Of a stretch of DNA of 64,000 nucleotides, positions 37,307-46,300 are shown piece by piece. The notes below the pieces were generated by a model, which worked only from the letters and a program-made list of their open reading frames with translations, was not told the DNA's origin and did no database searches. Each line of letters begins with the position of its first letter. Within the stretch, counting starts at the first letter, position 1. The translations under genes were made by a program, and so were the position numbers. The DNA is from Constrictibacter sp. MBR-5 (GTDB lineage Bacteria > Pseudomonadota > Alphaproteobacteria > JAJUGE01): NCBI RefSeq assembly GCF_040549485.1, contig NZ_JBEPTK010000003.1, positions 310,001-374,000 of the forward strand, read 5' to 3'.

Positions 37307-37933
37307 CAGCACGCGCTGGGCGCGCAGGAAGTCGAGCAGCGGCAGCAGGGGCAGTCCGAGCACCGTGAAGAAGTCCCCTTCGACCCGCCGGAAAAGCTGC
37401 GCCCCGAGCCCTTCCAACTGGTAGGCGCCGACGGAACTCCAGGCCGCCTCGCCCAGGCTATCCAGGTAGCGCTCGACATAATCGTCCGTCAACCGGCGCA
37501 TGCTCAGGACGGCGCTGTCCGTGTGCTGCCAGATCCGCGCGCCGTCGCGGACGACGACGGCCGCACTGATCAGGCGATGGTCGCGCCCGCGCAGGGCGTG
37601 CAGGGTTGACCGCGCACCGTCCCGGCCATCGGCCTTGTCGAACCAGACACCGTCGCAATCGAGCATCTGGTCGGCACCGATGACGAGAGCGCCGGGCTGC
37701 CGCCGGGACACCGTTTCCGCCTTCAGCACCGCAAGGGCCTGTGCGACGGACGCGACGTCGGCGCCGGCCGCACGCAGGCTGCGCTTGACCTCGTCTTCGT
37801 CGACGTTGGCGGGCTGGCGGATGCAGTCGAGGCCGGCCTGTTCGAGCATCGCCGCGCGCGCGCGGCTGGCCGAGGCCAGGATCACCGGCACCGGTGCCGG
37901 GCCTCGGAGAAGCTGTTCCTTCGCGTCGGTCAC
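37298..37933 (-). CDS. maf: Maf-type nucleoside triphosphate pyrophosphatase
   Basis: This 211-residue house-cleaning enzyme hydrolyses non-canonical or modified nucleoside triphosphates. The N-terminal signature is ILASASRARAAMLEQAGL (about 18-36), the central catalytic one is GADQMLDCDG near 88, and the late motif is GAYQLEGLGAQLF near 175. The 4-nt overlap with the upstream regulator (37930-37933) and the short gap to aroE place it inside the origin-flanking operon. Confidence 0.93.
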   Translation of the reverse strand: MTDAKEQLLRGPAPVPVILASASRARAAMLEQAGLDCIRQPANVDEDEVKRSLRAAGADVASVAQALAVLKAETVSRRQPGALVIGADQMLDCDGVWFDKADGRDGARSTLHALRGRDHRLISAAVVVRDGARIWQHTDSAVLSMRRLTDDYVERYLDSLGEAAWSSVGAYQLEGLGAQLFRRVEGDFFTVLGLPLLPLLDFLRAQRVLAE

Positions 37934-38751
37934 GTCCTGACGATTTCCTCCTGCCGGTCGGCGATCAGCTGGATGATCGCCGTCGCCGTCTCTTCAATCG
38001 AGCGCCTGGTCACGTCGATGATCGGCCAACGGTGACTGAGAAAGACGCGACGCGCCTCGGCGATCTCAGCCTTCACCAGGTCGATCTCCACATAGGACGT
38101 CTCCTCCTGATTCAATGCCAGGAGACGATTGCGCCGGATCTGCACCAGCCGCATCGGATCCAGCGTCAGGCCGACGACGAGCGTGCGGCGCAACGCGAAG
38201 AGCTCGCGCGGCAGCGGCACGTTCGGGACATAGGGTACGTTCGCCGACCGGAGGCCGCGGTTGGCGAGATAGACGCAGGTCGGTGTCTTCGACGTCCGCG
38301 ACACCCCGACCAGCACGACGTCGGCCTGATCGAGGCTCCAGGTGGATTGCCCGTCGTCGTGTGCCGTCATGTACTGCATGGCGTCGATGCGGTCGAAATA
38401 GCTGGCATCCATCGCATGCTGGCGCCCCGGCGTCCGCCGGCTCGGCGTCCCGACGATCGCTCCGAGGGCGCCGAGGAGCTGATCGAGCACCGGAATGAAC
38501 GGCACGTTCATCCGGCGCGACGCCTGCTCCAGGGTGTTGCGCAGCGTCTCGTCGAGGACGGTGCAGACCACGATGCCCGGCTGGCTGGCGATCCCGTCGA
38601 TCGCCCGCTCCATCTGCTCCTGCGTCCGGACCAGCACCCAGAAATGCTCGGTGAACTCCACGTCGTCGAACTGCACGAGACAGGCCCGCGCGACGCTCCG
38701 CGCCGTATCGCCGGTCGCGTCGGAAACCAGGTGGAGATGGACCTTCTTCAT
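37930..38751 (-). CDS. ppsR: PEP synthase / PPDK regulatory protein (DUF299)
   Basis: This 273-residue bifunctional serine/threonine kinase and Pi-dependent phosphorylase switches PEP synthase or pyruvate-phosphate dikinase off and on. The N-terminus has VSDATGDTARSVARACL (9-25), and the nucleotide loop is VLVGVSRTSKTPTCVYLAN near 150. It is the first gene of the leftward origin cluster and corresponds to the gene called RP001 in Rickettsia. Its target is probably the ppsA product encoded about 14 kb away (22166-24586). Confidence 0.93.
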   Translation of the reverse strand: MKKVHLHLVSDATGDTARSVARACLVQFDDVEFTEHFWVLVRTQEQMERAIDGIASQPGIVVCTVLDETLRNTLEQASRRMNVPFIPVLDQLLGALGAIVGTPSRRTPGRQHAMDASYFDRIDAMQYMTAHDDGQSTWSLDQADVVLVGVSRTSKTPTCVYLANRGLRSANVPYVPNVPLPRELFALRRTLVVGLTLDPMRLVQIRRNRLLALNQEETSYVEIDLVKAEIAEARRVFLSHRWPIIDVTRRSIEETATAIIQLIADRQEEIVRT

Positions 38752-38923
38752 GGGCGAAGGGGTCTCGCAAACTGTTCGGTGAACCTGTGGATCGATGACC
38801 GGTTATCCCGGGGCGGTCCGATACCATACCCGCAGTTGGAGTTTCCCTCCATCGGCCGCTCACAACGTGCCCGCTATCGACGAAACATGAGGACGGATCG
38901 CCGCCCGCCGCAGATTGCTTGGC

Positions 38924-38932
38924 TTATCCCCA
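38924..38932 (-). promoter_or_regulatory. DnaA-box-like site
   Basis: TTATCCCCA on the + strand differs at one position from TTATCCACA (C for A at position 7). It lies inside the putative origin. Confidence 0.6.
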
Positions 38933-39020
38933 CTTTCCCCGCTTCTATCACCATTGGCGCGCGCCGCTTGTGCCCGCTTGTCCGGAGGAACGGCGCGACG
39001 AGGCTTGGCAGCGGGGGATA

Positions 39021-39029
39021 TGTGGATAG
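39021..39029 (+). promoter_or_regulatory. DnaA-box-like site
   Basis: TGTGGATAG differs at one position from TGTGGATAA. It lies about 70 bp from the AT-rich patch, inside the putative origin, in opposite orientation to the 38924 box. Confidence 0.6.
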
Positions 39030-39147
39030 ATCTGTGCGTAACCGCCGCGTTACCAACAATCCCCGTTATCCTCGCGCCATCTACCGCCTCAACCTATTTA
39101 AGATTCTTTCTGGATGTTCCTGGCACGTGAACGAATTCGAGGCCGAG

Positions 39148-40197
39148 ATGCCGCCTGCCGCGGATAAGCCGTTTCTGAGGGCCCTAGGCGGTGAACCCGC
39201 TGCCCGACCGCCCTTCTGGCTGATGCGTCAGGCCGGGCGGTACCTTCCCGAGTATCGTGCCGTCCGGGCCGGGACCGGCGGTTTCCTCGACCTCTGCTAC
39301 ACGCCGGCCAAGGCGGCCGAGGTGACGCTGCAGCCAATCCGCCGCTACGGGATGGATGCGGCGATCATCTTCTCGGACATCCTCGTGGTTCCGCACGGGC
39401 TCGGGCAGGAGGTGGCCTTTCGCGAAGGCGAAGGGCCCGTCCTCGAACCGGTGCGTTGTGCGGCGGACCTGGAGCGGCTGAATGTCCAGGGCGTGACGGA
39501 ACGGCTCGCACCCGTCTACGAGGCGGTGGACCGCGTCGCGGGCGCTCTGCCCGGCGAAACGGCCCTCATCGGCTTCGCAGGGGCCCCCTGGACAGTGGCC
39601 TGCTACATGGTGGAAGGTCGAGGCAGCCGGGACTTCGGCACGGTCAAGCGCTGGGCCTTCACCGACCCGGACGGGTTCGACCGGCTGATCCGTCTGCTCG
39701 AACAGGCGACGGTCGCCCACCTCTGCGCACAGATCGCGGCCGGTGCCGAGGTCGTGCAGCTCTTCGATACCTGGGCCGGGGTCCTGCCCGAACGGGCGAT
39801 GCGGCGCCTTTGCCTCGACCCGTGCCGGCGGATCGCCGCCGCGGTAAGGGCGGCGCATCCGGGCGTTCCCGTAATCGCCTTTCCCCGCGGCGTCGGGCCG
39901 GCTATGTCGGCCTATGCCGCGTGCGGTGACTTTGCCGCCGTCAGCATCGATCAGGCGATCTCCCCCGACTGGGCGGCCCGGCATCTTCAGCCGCATGTCG
40001 CCGTGCAGGGCAATCTCGATCCCTGGGAACTCGTCGCCGGCGGGTCGGCCCTAGCGGACGGAATCGCACATATCCGCGCATCGCTCGGCGGCGGACCGTT
40101 CGTCTTCAATCTCGGTCACGGGATCGTTCCGCAGACACCGCCGGAGCACGTCGCTATGCTGGCCGCTCTGCTCCGCGGTGAGGGGAATCGCGCGTGA
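39148..40197 (+). CDS. hemE: Uroporphyrinogen decarboxylase
   Basis: This 349-residue cytosolic enzyme removes four carboxylates from uroporphyrinogen III to give coproporphyrinogen III. The N-terminal signature FWLMRQAGRYLPEYR (about 24-38) is complete, and the catalytic Asp is in AAIIFSDILV near 77. GFAGAPWTVACYMVEG lies near 140 and a late HGIVPQTPPEHV near 332. The ATG at 39148 has GAGG five bases upstream; a GTG at 39127 is possible. It starts the rightward heme cluster beside the putative origin and overlaps hemH by GTGA. Confidence 0.95.
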   Translation: MPPAADKPFLRALGGEPAARPPFWLMRQAGRYLPEYRAVRAGTGGFLDLCYTPAKAAEVTLQPIRRYGMDAAIIFSDILVVPHGLGQEVAFREGEGPVLEPVRCAADLERLNVQGVTERLAPVYEAVDRVAGALPGETALIGFAGAPWTVACYMVEGRGSRDFGTVKRWAFTDPDGFDRLIRLLEQATVAHLCAQIAAGAEVVQLFDTWAGVLPERAMRRLCLDPCRRIAAAVRAAHPGVPVIAFPRGVGPAMSAYAACGDFAAVSIDQAISPDWAARHLQPHVAVQGNLDPWELVAGGSALADGIAHIRASLGGGPFVFNLGHGIVPQTPPEHVAMLAALLRGEGNRA

Positions 40198-41243
40198 GTC
40201 GCATAGCCGTCGTGCTCTTCAATCTCGGGGGACCGGACAGTCCCGATGCGATAAGGCCCTTTCTCTTCAACCTCTTCAACGATCCGGCGATCCTCACCCT
40301 GCCGGGACCGTTCAGGACGCTCCTCGCGCAGTTTCTGTCGCGCCGCCGTACGCCCGCCGCCCGCGAGATCTACGCGAAGATGGGCGGCTCCTCGCCGCTG
40401 CTGCCGAACACCGAGGATCAGGCGCGGGCGCTCGCCGACCTGCTCGCCGGCAATGGCGACGTGCAGATCTTCATCGCGATGCGCTACTGGAATCCGCGTG
40501 CGGACGAGGCGGTCCAGGCGATCAAGGCCTACGGACCCGATCTCGTCGTCCTGCTGCCGCTCTATCCGCAATTCTCGACGACGACGACGGCATCGTCGCT
40601 GCGCGAGTGGTTCGCCGTCGCGGATCGGCACGGATTGGACGTTCCGACCCGGACCGTCTGCTGCTACCCGACCCTTCCGGGCTTCATCAACGCCTATGCC
40701 GACCTGGTCATCCCGGCGATTCGCGAAGCGCGCCAGGCCGGTGCCGTCCGTGTCCTGCTCTCGGCGCACGGGCTGCCGGAGCGGGTCGTCCGCAACGGCG
40801 ATCCGTACCAATGGCAGGTCGAACAGAGTGCTGCGGCCCTGGCGCAGGCGGTGCGCAACCGCGCGCCGGAGCTGGGCGAGGTCGACTGGCGCGTCAGCTA
40901 CCAGAGCCGGGCCACACCGGAGGCTTGGCTCAAGCCAGATACCGAGGACGAAGTGAAGCTCGCCGGGGCGGAGCGTCGCGCGCTGGTCCTCCTGCCGATC
41001 GCCTTCGTCTCCGAGCATTCGGAGACCCTGGTGGAACTCGACATGGAATATGCCGAGGTCGCGGCACATGCCGGTGTCCCCCGCTACGTCCGCGTCCCGA
41101 CCGTCAAGGCCGACGAGCAGTTCGTGGCCGGCCTCGCGGAACTGGTCCGGCGCATGCTGGTCAGCGATAAGCCGATCTGCTCGCAGTTCGGCAACCGGCT
41201 CTGTCCGGTCGGATTCTCGGGTTGCCCGAACAGCAGGCGCTGA
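40194..41243 (+). CDS. hemH: Ferrochelatase
   Basis: This 349-residue enzyme inserts Fe(II) into protoporphyrin IX. The N-terminus AVVLFNLGGPDSP (5-17), the central SAHGLPERVV with the active-site His (about 192), and the VLLPIAFVSEHSETLVELDMEY signature near 265 are all present. The C-terminus has three cysteines (C329, C337, C344), as in ferrochelatases that carry a [2Fe-2S] cluster. It starts with GTG overlapping the hemE stop, and hemJ follows 4 nt later, so the three genes form one operon. Confidence 0.95.
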   Translation: MSRIAVVLFNLGGPDSPDAIRPFLFNLFNDPAILTLPGPFRTLLAQFLSRRRTPAAREIYAKMGGSSPLLPNTEDQARALADLLAGNGDVQIFIAMRYWNPRADEAVQAIKAYGPDLVVLLPLYPQFSTTTTASSLREWFAVADRHGLDVPTRTVCCYPTLPGFINAYADLVIPAIREARQAGAVRVLLSAHGLPERVVRNGDPYQWQVEQSAAALAQAVRNRAPELGEVDWRVSYQSRATPEAWLKPDTEDEVKLAGAERRALVLLPIAFVSEHSETLVELDMEYAEVAAHAGVPRYVRVPTVKADEQFVAGLAELVRRMLVSDKPICSQFGNRLCPVGFSGCPNSRR

Positions 41244-41247
41244 CGCC

Positions 41248-41697
41248 ATGTCCGACCTGCTGATCACGCTCTATCCGTGGACCAAGTCGCTGCACATCGT
41301 CAGCGTGATCTCCTGGATGGCGGGCCTCCTCTATTTGCCGCGCCTGTTCGTCTACCATTGCGCCTGGGCAGCCGGCTCGGATACGTCGGAACAGTTCAAG
41401 GTGATGGAGCGGCGCCTCCTCCGCTACATCATGAACCCGGCGATGATCGCGACCTATCTGTTCGGCGCGATGCTGGTCTTCACCCCGGGGGTCATCGACT
41501 GGTCGCAGGGTTGGTTCCACGCGAAGCTCGCCCTGGTTGTGGGCCTGACGGTGGCGCATCACGTGTTCGCCGCCCGGTACAAGGAGTTCGCGGCCGATCG
41601 GAACAGCCGGCCAGCCCGGTACTACCGCGTGGCGAACGAGGTGCCGACGCTCGCGATGATCGGCATCGTGGTGATGGTGGTTGTGCGGCCATTTTGA
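41248..41697 (+). CDS. hemJ: HemJ-type protoporphyrinogen IX oxidase
   Basis: This 149-residue integral membrane protein has four predicted helices. It matches HemJ (UPF0093): the first helix includes KSLHIVSVISWMAGLLYLPRLFVYH, with the conserved His, and the third/fourth region has WFHAKLALVVGLTVAHHVFAARY. HemJ oxidises protoporphyrinogen IX in most alphaproteobacteria that lack HemG and HemY. Placement directly after hemE and hemH supports this function over the related CopD-type copper proteins. Confidence 0.9.
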   Translation: MSDLLITLYPWTKSLHIVSVISWMAGLLYLPRLFVYHCAWAAGSDTSEQFKVMERRLLRYIMNPAMIATYLFGAMLVFTPGVIDWSQGWFHAKLALVVGLTVAHHVFAARYKEFAADRNSRPARYYRVANEVPTLAMIGIVVMVVVRPF

Positions 41698-41899
41698 TGA
41701 CCTACCCAATTTGGCCCTTTACTCTCGTCTCTCGCCCGTCTACATAAATTCTGCACCTCCGCTGGACCGACGGCGCTCGGCTGGCTGTATCATCAGAGCT
41801 GACCTCTCCTTGATCGCCTGTTGGCGGTGCCCTTCTCTTTAGCTCCCCCCGCCGGGAGCAATCCCTTCTGTTCAAAAGCGCCACTTCCGGAAGTCGCCC
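41698..41899 (+). promoter_or_regulatory. rho leader with a C-rich, G-poor stretch
   Basis: This 202-nt gap precedes rho. From 41698 to 41760 I count 25 C against 7 G on the transcribed-sense strand, with repeated YC dinucleotides. This is the composition of a Rho-utilisation (rut) site and is unusual in a genome where coding sequence is balanced. E. coli rho is autoregulated through such a leader. The ribosome site CGGAAG lies before the ATG at 41900. Confidence 0.5.
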
Positions 41900-43198
41900 A
41901 TGACGGACACGCTCCTGTTGGACCCGAAGCCGAAGGTCATGAACCTTCAGGACATCAAGCGGAAGACGCCGCAGGAACTCCTTGCTCTCGCCGAGGAGTT
42001 GCAGATCGAGAATGCGAGCACCCTGCGCAAGCAGGACATGATGTTCGCGATTCTCAAGCAGCTCGCCGAGCAGGAGGTCACCATCCTCGGCATCGGGGTG
42101 CTCGAGGTTCTCTCGGACGGTTTCGGCTTCCTGCGCTCGCCCGAGGCGAACTACCTGCCCGGGCCGGACGACATCTACGTCAGCCCCAGCCAGGTCCGGC
42201 GCTTCGGTCTGCGCACCGGCGACACCGTCGAAGGCGAGATCCGCGGTCCCAAGTCGGGCGAGCGCTACTTCGCACTGCTCAAGCTCAACAGCATCAATTT
42301 CGACGAGCCCGACAAGGTCCGGCACCGGATCAACTTCGACAACCTGACGCCGCTCTATCCGGAAGAAAAGCTGAACCTGGAATACCAGGATCCGACCAAG
42401 ACCAAGGACTACACGACCCGCGTGGTCGAACTGGTCACGCCGCTCGGCAAGGGCCAGCGCGCACTGATCGTCGCGCCGCCGCGTACCGGCAAGACGATGA
42501 TGCTGCAGAACATCGCCCATGCGATTTCGGCGAACAACCCGGGCGTCTACCTCATCGTGCTGCTGATCGACGAGCGGCCCGAGGAAGTCACCGACATGCA
42601 GCGTTCGGTGAACGGCGAGGTCATCAGTTCGACCTTCGACGAACCGGCGACCCGCCACGTCCAGGTGACCGAGATGGTCCTGGAGAAGGCGAAGCGCCTC
42701 GTCGAGTACAAGCGCGACGTGGTCATCCTGCTCGACTCGATCACCCGCCTGGCCCGCGCCTACAACACGGTCGTTCCGTCCTCGGGCAAGGTGCTGACCG
42801 GCGGCGTCGACGCCAACGCGCTGCAGCGGCCGAAGCGCTTCTTCGGTGCGGCGCGCAACATCGAGGAGGGCGGATCGCTCTCGATCATCGCGACGGCCCT
42901 GATCGACACGGGCAGCCGCATGGACGAGGTGATCTTCGAGGAGTTCAAGGGCACCGGTAACTCCGAAATCGTCCTCGACCGCAAGCTCTCCGACAAGCGC
43001 ATCTGGCCGGCCATCGACATCGGCAAGTCCGGTACCCGCAAGGAGGAGCTGCTGGTCGACCGTGCCACGCTCTCTAAGATGTGGGTGCTGCGCCGCGTCC
43101 TGATGCCGATGGGTGCTCAGGACTCGATGGAGTTCCTGCTGAACAAGCTGCGCGAGACCAAGAGCAACGGCGATTTCTTCCAGCAGATGAACCAGTAG
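41900..43198 (+). CDS. rho: Transcription termination factor Rho
   Basis: This 432-residue hexameric RNA-dependent ATPase terminates transcription. The N-terminal helical domain (about 15-60; [22 protein letters not shown]) is followed by the cold-shock RNA-binding fold ([23 protein letters not shown], about 75-100). The P-loop is [11 protein letters not shown] (about 192-202), Walker B is [16 protein letters not shown], and the Q/R-loop [29 protein letters not shown] carries secondary RNA-site residues. The C-terminus is complete. It is the right-hand member of the conserved origin cluster. Confidence 0.97.
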   Translation: MTDTLLLDPKPKVMNLQDIKRKTPQELLALAEELQIENASTLRKQDMMFAILKQLAEQEVTILGIGVLEVLSDGFGFLRSPEANYLPGPDDIYVSPSQVRRFGLRTGDTVEGEIRGPKSGERYFALLKLNSINFDEPDKVRHRINFDNLTPLYPEEKLNLEYQDPTKTKDYTTRVVELVTPLGKGQRALIVAPPRTGKTMMLQNIAHAISANNPGVYLIVLLIDERPEEVTDMQRSVNGEVISSTFDEPATRHVQVTEMVLEKAKRLVEYKRDVVILLDSITRLARAYNTVVPSSGKVLTGGVDANALQRPKRFFGAARNIEEGGSLSIIATALIDTGSRMDEVIFEEFKGTGNSEIVLDRKLSDKRIWPAIDIGKSGTRKEELLVDRATLSKMWVLRRVLMPMGAQDSMEFLLNKLRETKSNGDFFQQMNQ

Positions 43199-43346
43199 CC
43201 TGCCGAGGCGTTTGCGCCGGGTACCCCGGTCGGCCTCGTCCTCTCCCTACCCGGCATGTGGTCTGTAACGTCCGGGTGTTACTTCGATTGGCCGGCACGG
43301 CTAGTATCGCAGCCGGCTGCACGTCTCGAAGACCAGGGAGAAGCGC

Positions 43347-46300
43347 ATGGCAGTCCGTGGACAGCGGCTGACGGCGGATCTTATCGCCGAAGTCGTCGCT
43401 ATTGCCGGCAGCAAACTGAAATCCGACGCCGCCCCGCTCGCGCAGGAGTTCATCCGGCGGTTCTACGCGCACGTACCGCCCAGTGACATCCTGGGCGTCG
43501 GGGCGGAGACGTTGTACGGCGCGGCACTCTCGATGCTGCGGTTCGCATCGGATCGGCCCCCCGGAACGGCCAAGGTACGCGTCTACAAGCCGACGCTCAG
43601 CGAGGACGGATGGGAATCCACCCATACCGTCGTGCAGGTCGTCAACGACGACATGCCCTTTCTGGTGGACTCGGTCACGGCCGAGCTGAACCGGCGGGGT
43701 CACACCGTCCACCTCGTCATTCACCCGATCATCCCGGTTACCCGCGAGGCCGGCCGTATCGCGGCGATCGGCGCGGCGGGCGGGGCCGCCGAGTCGGTGA
43801 TGCACGTCGAGATGGACGAGGTGACGAACCTCGATGAACTCGAGACCATTCGCGCGAATCTCGTCCGGGTCCTGGCCGACGTGCGGGTTGCCGTGGCCGA
43901 CTGGCAGGCGATCCGCGATCGTCTGCAGGCGACCGTCGCCGACCTGACGAGCCAGGCGCACCGCGGCGTATCCACCGAGGAGGCAGCGGAAGCGGCGGCC
44001 TTCCTGCAGTGGCTCGACGACAATCACTTCACGTTCCTCGGCTGCCGCGACTACAGGTTCGAAGGCGGCTCCGGAGAACTGAAGGCGGTTCCGGAGCCCG
44101 GCTCCAGCCTCGGCATTCTCCGCAGCGAACGGCTCGAACCCGACGATGCGCCGGCCGGGCTCGCGGTTCTACCGGCTGCCGCGATCGAATCGCTGAAGTC
44201 GCCGATCCTCATCGACATCAACAAGGCGAATGCGCGGTCCACGGTCCACCGTCCGGTCCACATGGACTATGTGACGGTGAAGCGCTTCGACGCCGACGGG
44301 CGGGTCGCAGGGGTGCGCCGCTTCCTCGGCCTGTTCACCTCGGTCGTCTACAACAGCAGCCCGCGTCGCATACCGATCCTCCGCCACAAGGTCACGCAGG
44401 TCGTTCAACAGGCCGGCTTCGCGCCGAACAGCCATGACGAGAAGGCGCTCGTCCATATCCTGGAGGCCTATCCGCGCGACGAACTGTTCCAGATCGGCCA
44501 GGACGATCTCCTGGAGACGGCGCTGGGGATTCTTCACCTCCAGGAGCGCCAGCGCATCGCGCTCTTCACCCGCGCCGATCCGTTCCAGCGCTTCGTATCC
44601 TGCCTCGTCTATGCCCCCCGCGATCACTACAACACGGGAATCAGGCTGCGCTTCGCCCGGATTCTGGAGACCGCCCTGTCCGGCGAGGTCACGGCGTTCA
44701 CGACGCAGGTGTCCGACGAGCCCCTGGCGCGGATTCAGTTCCTGGTCCGGACGACGCCGGGCCAGGTGCCCGAATACGACCCAGCCGAGATCGAACGGCG
44801 GCTCGCGGAAGCCGGCCGGTCATGGTCGGATCGGCTGCAGCAGGCCTTGGTGGCCCATCTCGGCGAGGAGCGTGGTCTCGCCGCCTGGCGGACCTACGGC
44901 GAGGCTTTTCCCGCCGGCTACCGCGAGACCTATCACGCCGATCTGGCCGTGGCCGACATCGCTCTGCTCGACGGTATGGGCGCCGGCGGTGGCTTGGGGA
45001 TGAACCTCTACCGGCCGATCGAAGCCGGGCAGCACGAACTGCGCTTCAAGCTCTACCATGCCGAGACGCCCGTACCGCTGTCCGACATCCTGCCGATGCT
45101 GGAGCATATGGGGCTGCGGGTCATCGGCGAGGTGCCGTACCGGCTTGAACCCGCCGGCCGCCGGCGGGTCTGGATCCATGATTTCGGTCTGGAGACGGCG
45201 GACCGGTCGGCCGTCGACCTGCGGGCGGTGCGCGACAAGTTCCAGACCGCCTTCGATCGCATCTGGACGGGCGAACTCGAGAGTGACGGGCTGAACCGCC
45301 TGATCCTTGCCGCCGGCCTGGACTGGCGCCAGATCGTCGTACTGCGCGCCTTCGCGCGCTATCTGCGCCAGGTCGGGGCGCCGTTCAGCCAAGCCTATAT
45401 GGAGGAGACGCTCGCCCGCCATGCCGGCATCGCCGGCAGCATCGTCGCCCTGTTCGAGGCGCGCTTCGATCCGGCGCGGCACGACCCGCAGCGCGTGGCG
45501 GCGATCACCGACGATATCGCGTCGTCGCTGGAGGCGGTGCAGAGCCTGGACGAGGACCGCATCCTGCGCCGCTTCCTCAACCTCGCCGAGGCCGCCGTCC
45601 GCACCAACCACTGGCAGACCGGCACCGAGGGGCGGCCCAAACCCTACCTTTCCATCAAATACGACTGCGCGAAGGTGGAAGAGCTGCCTTTGCCGCGCCC
45701 GATGTTCGAGATCTTCGTCTATTCGGCCCGGATGGAGGGCATCCACCTGCGCGGCGGCAAGGTCGCGCGCGGCGGGATTCGCTGGTCGGACCGGCGCGAG
45801 GATTTCCGCACCGAGGTCCTTGGCCTGATGAAGGCGCAGATGGTGAAGAACGCCGTCATCGTGCCGGTCGGCGCCAAGGGCGGTTTCGTGCTGAAGCGCC
45901 CGCCGACAGAGGGCGGCCGCGAAGCGCTCCAGGCCGAAGGCATCGCCTGCTACAAGCTGCTGGTCAGGGGGCTGCTCGACGTCACCGACAACCGCGACGG
46001 CGACGCGATCGTGCCGCCCGCCGACGTCGTCCGCCACGACGGCGACGACCCCTACATCGTCGTCGCGGCCGACAAGGGCACGGCCTCCTTTTCCGACATC
46101 GCCAACGGCCTGTCGGCCGAGTACGGCTTCTGGCTGAAGGACGCCTTCGCCTCCGGTGGCTCCGCCGGCTACGACCATAAGGGAATGGGCATCACGGCGC
46201 GCGGCGCGTGGGAATCGGTGAAGCGCCATTTCCGCGAGATCGGCCGCGACATCCAGTCCGACGACTTCACCTGCGTCGGCGTCGGCGACATGGCGGGCGA

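Larger units (their letters stand above)
38752..39147. other. Putative chromosomal replication origin (oriC) between ppsR and hemE
   Basis: This 396-bp non-coding gap lies between divergent ppsR and hemE, the position of the mapped origins in Caulobacter and Rickettsia. It contains DnaA-box-like nonamers TTATCCCCA (38924) and TGTGGATAG (39021), each one base off TTATCCACA or its complement. Weaker ones are TGTGGATCG (38786), TTATCCCGG (38803) and TTATCCTCG (39066). A symmetric GTAAC-N6-GTTAC lies at 39038-39053. An AT-rich patch at 39091-39112 could be the unwinding element. No CtrA-type TTAA-N7-TTAA site was seen. The hemE promoter must also lie here. Confidence 0.75.

Noticed and set aside
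38752-39147. CtrA boxes (TTAA-N7-TTAA) or an IHF site in the origin
   Set aside because: Only one TTAA occurs and the closest IHF match (near 38945) fails the consensus at a fixed base.
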